Source: Ottelia alismoides (Eukaryota > Streptophyta > Magnoliopsida > Alismatales > Hydrocharitaceae). Taken from it: a stretch of DNA of 64,000 nt. Below, piece after piece: positions 61,648 through 64,000 of this stretch; within the stretch, counting starts at the first letter, position 1, and each line of letters begins with the position of its first letter. The notes beneath the pieces are model-generated. The model ran no database searches and had not been told where the DNA came from. It worked only from the letters and a program-made list of their open reading frames with translations. The position numbers were made by a program, and so were the translations under genes. The stretch is from contig JAZKJV010005547.1 of NCBI GenBank assembly GCA_037367405.1, positions 186,001 through 250,000 on the forward strand, given 5' to 3'.

Positions 61648-64000
61648 TGTAACAGCCCGAATCCTCGGTGGCCAGCGGAAACATATCAATGCCACGTCAG
61701 ATCCGAGTGTTACTCATAACATCAACAAATGACATAAGGAATCATCTTAATCATCATATATCTATAATAATGTACAACTCTAATACATATCCAGGATCCT
61801 TTTGTTCCAGTGGGCACAATGATATCCATCCTTCAAAACTTGCAAGTTCTTGAAACTGCTACTAAATCTGTTTCACACATTGACCTGCAATAAAAACACA
61901 AGAATACATGGTATGAGCTTAACGCTCAGTATGTGTCGAGATAAGGTCAAGCCAGCTAGCGAAAAATCAAGTCTCCTTATGCTATTACAAATAACTCCAT
62001 GCACAGATTATTAACTGGATAAATATTTTCCACAATGGATCCTTATAAATTTTCTATATTCCCCAACATGTAATAATGTACACAACATGCAGTATCTATA
62101 GATATATTCCTTGAGTATGATCTTAATCATAACATAATATGCATGGACCCCACTATTTTTCTCTTCATCTTAAATTTACAATATCAATAATTACTTAATG
62201 ATGATTACATATATGAAATTGTGTGTTACACCCATACACCTATTGCTATGAGTTTTCACATGTAAGCCCTTATTGTATCCTAACAAAGAGATTTGCATGG
62301 TTCTCATTTCCATCATCATATCATATACTTTTTCATATAACATATCATACACGAAAGTAGTATCATGGCATGTTCATTCACAAAATACTCTTATGTTAGT
62401 TAATAAAAATACCCGACTGTTGTCATACAATAGCATCATATGGATCACTCAAAAATATAACTATGCATAGAAAGGTATCTTTTTATATTCATGCAATGCA
62501 TACCATACTTTCCATATACGCCCTTAAGGTTAACCATGTTTGCACATATGCCCATAGCAATAACATAATTATTTATATACCTATGCATTTCATGTAATTG
62601 CACATATGCACTTATCATTCCAAACATTTGCACTTCTACACTTAGCATTTCACATAAATGCACATACACACTTAACATTTTACATATTTATACATATACA
62701 CGTAGCATTTCACATAAATGCATATGCTCACTTAACAATTCACATAAGCACTTGGCTTCCACATAAGCACTTAGCTTATTCATTGTATATTTGTCTTATC
62801 TCATAATTTATTGGGTGGCTTTAGTGGCTTTTACCGCTGGCACAAGCGGTCACTCAATCATTACATAAAACATGATGACATCAGCGCTGAGTCAATATGT
62901 GGACTTTCCACTGGGTTCCACTGAACCCGACACCCCCGGAAGGTGTTGCCCTTTAGGCTCTCGATAAACGGACTCTAGAGGTGGCTCCCACCATAGACGT
63001 AGCACTTAGCTCCGCTCATCGTTTAAGTGCCATTATCATGCTTGGAAAAATTTAATTCTTTAAATACAATTTCCTTCTTTATACAACAATGGTTCATGTG
63101 AACCTTTCGGCTCCACTAAACAAATAGGTCTTCATTGTACAAAATGCATGATTGATATAACACAATTATTCAGTATTTCATATTGTCATATTAGATTTGA
63201 TCATTGGTTTCTATAATTTATTTGCAAGTAATCACACAATTACAATCACATTACACAATGTCCAGTCCCAGCCTTGTATATAAATTATAAAATAATTAGT
63301 TAAGTAACCAATCTTGTATCATTCACAGTAACGAAAGATAACATCATGATTTCCAATTGCATAACCCATTAACGGATTCTCAAAGGTATATAATTGTCAT
63401 CATCCAAGAACTTTCCACACGTATACTAATTACAAATAAAGGATAGTCATATCTGTGTTCTGCATTTTATAAATAAAAATGATATAACGTACATCAATAG
63501 AAGGGTTCGCACGTGAATAACACATGCAACTGAGAACTGTCAGTATACTATTCAATTATATGCTCTTCTAACGTGATTTCATATCATCAATAATAGTCAT
63601 ATTAGGTGTGTGTACAATACATTTTATATCTTTCCTATAATAGTAGTGCAATATTGGTGGCATACGTTATCATAATTCTGGCAACATTAAGGATGCGTAT
63701 AGATTTAGAAATTAATGAGCATAGCTAATTATTATATTCATTGATAGAGAGAATCTAGGTTTTCATTGCAGACTACTCGTATTGTAAGCATCTATACCCA
63801 TTATATAATGGTTGCCTCGTTGAAGTTTGCAACTGCCGTCATATAACCCAACAAAATTCATCCTATCAAACAGCATATAGTATACGACTAAACTCATACA
63901 TGATAAAGATTAACCAGTAGAAAAATCATTTGAACGAGAAGTGAAATTATAGTGCATATGCCTTCGTGATAGGTACATTTTCCAATCTCCATTGAATATC
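61648..64000 (-). repeat. LTR 7, cut by the window edge (2353 bp visible)
   Basis: The visible part matches the other LTRs. It has A at 62554 and T at 63490, and a private T near 62105 (GATATATTCC). The array therefore continues to the right. Confidence 0.9.

Larger units (their letters stand above)
33215..64000 (-). mobile_element. Tandem array of a non-autonomous gypsy-type LTR retrotransposon
   Basis: Seven LTRs alternate with six internal domains in strict head-to-tail order; unit lengths are 4742, 4738, 4736, 4737, 4739 and 4741 bp. Read on the minus strand each LTR starts TGTAACGACCC and ends GGGCTGTTACA. It is followed by GG and TGGTATCAGAGC, the initiator tRNA-Met primer site. Each internal domain ends in AATTTCGGGACGAAATTC and AGTGGGGTAGAT, the sequence before the 3' LTR in plant gypsy elements of the Tekay/Del kind. 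LTRs of 3.3 kb fit that lineage, but the 1.44-kb internal domain has no gag or pol, as in LARD-type derivatives. The array begins at an exact LTR terminus and runs off the right edge. Copies are almost identical, so amplification is recent. Confidence 0.93.

Noticed and set aside
33215..64000. Centromeric or subtelomeric satellite, or a tandem gene family
   Set aside because: The unit has LTR termini, a tRNA-Met primer site and a polypurine tract, so it is retrotransposon-derived; no gene is present in it.

Overview
This window is nuclear DNA from a flowering plant. The evidence is an AT-rich background, a CC-NBS-LRR immune-receptor pseudogene, LTR retrotransposons primed by initiator tRNA-Met, RTE- and L1-type LINE remnants, CACTA, hAT and Tourist-like DNA transposons, and one tRNA-Gly-like sequence. 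The GGGCCTGTTTGG-type Tourist MITE and the style of the receptor suggest a monocot, but this is not proven. Nothing bacterial or viral-genome-like was seen. Layout: 1-5 kb is a graveyard of LINEs. An RTE-type LINE (2412-4577) is interrupted by three younger DNA elements: two Tourist-like MITEs with 3-bp TAA/TTA duplications and one hAT element with a perfect 8-bp duplication. A small TRIM retrotransposon lies at 5081-5923. Two related non-autonomous CACTA elements sit 38 bp apart at 7675-8613. Between 11.4 and 15.0 kb there is a degenerate array of about four 0.8-0.9 kb units carrying a recurring, unidentified coding-like segment. The only gene-sized coding sequence is a minus-strand CNL-type NLR at 17433-20726. 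It has a duplicated coiled-coil module, no P-loop region and three reading-frame breaks. A second RTE LINE tail lies just downstream of it. The 22-26 kb stretch holds a relative of one of the Tourist-like MITEs, a solo TRIM LTR with perfect 5-bp duplications, a degenerate tRNA-Gly(CCC), and a long hairpin element embedded in TA/TATG microsatellite. A complete 4.67-kb CACTA transposon (26429-31095, TSD AGA) contains a decayed TNP2-like transposase. From 33215 to the right edge (almost 31 kb, 48% of the window) lies a tandem array of one retrotransposon in minus orientation: seven LTRs of about 3.3 kb (the last cut by the window edge) alternating with six internal domains of about 1.44 kb. Each internal domain has a tRNA-Met primer binding site and a polypurine tract but no gag or pol. 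Copies differ at a few sites. Shared variants fall into overlapping groups, which points to unequal exchange or gene conversion along the array. Copies 5 and 6 carry extra single-base indels that may be assembly errors. The genes here do not form a pathway: the window records transposition, nesting and recombination around one decayed immune-receptor locus.
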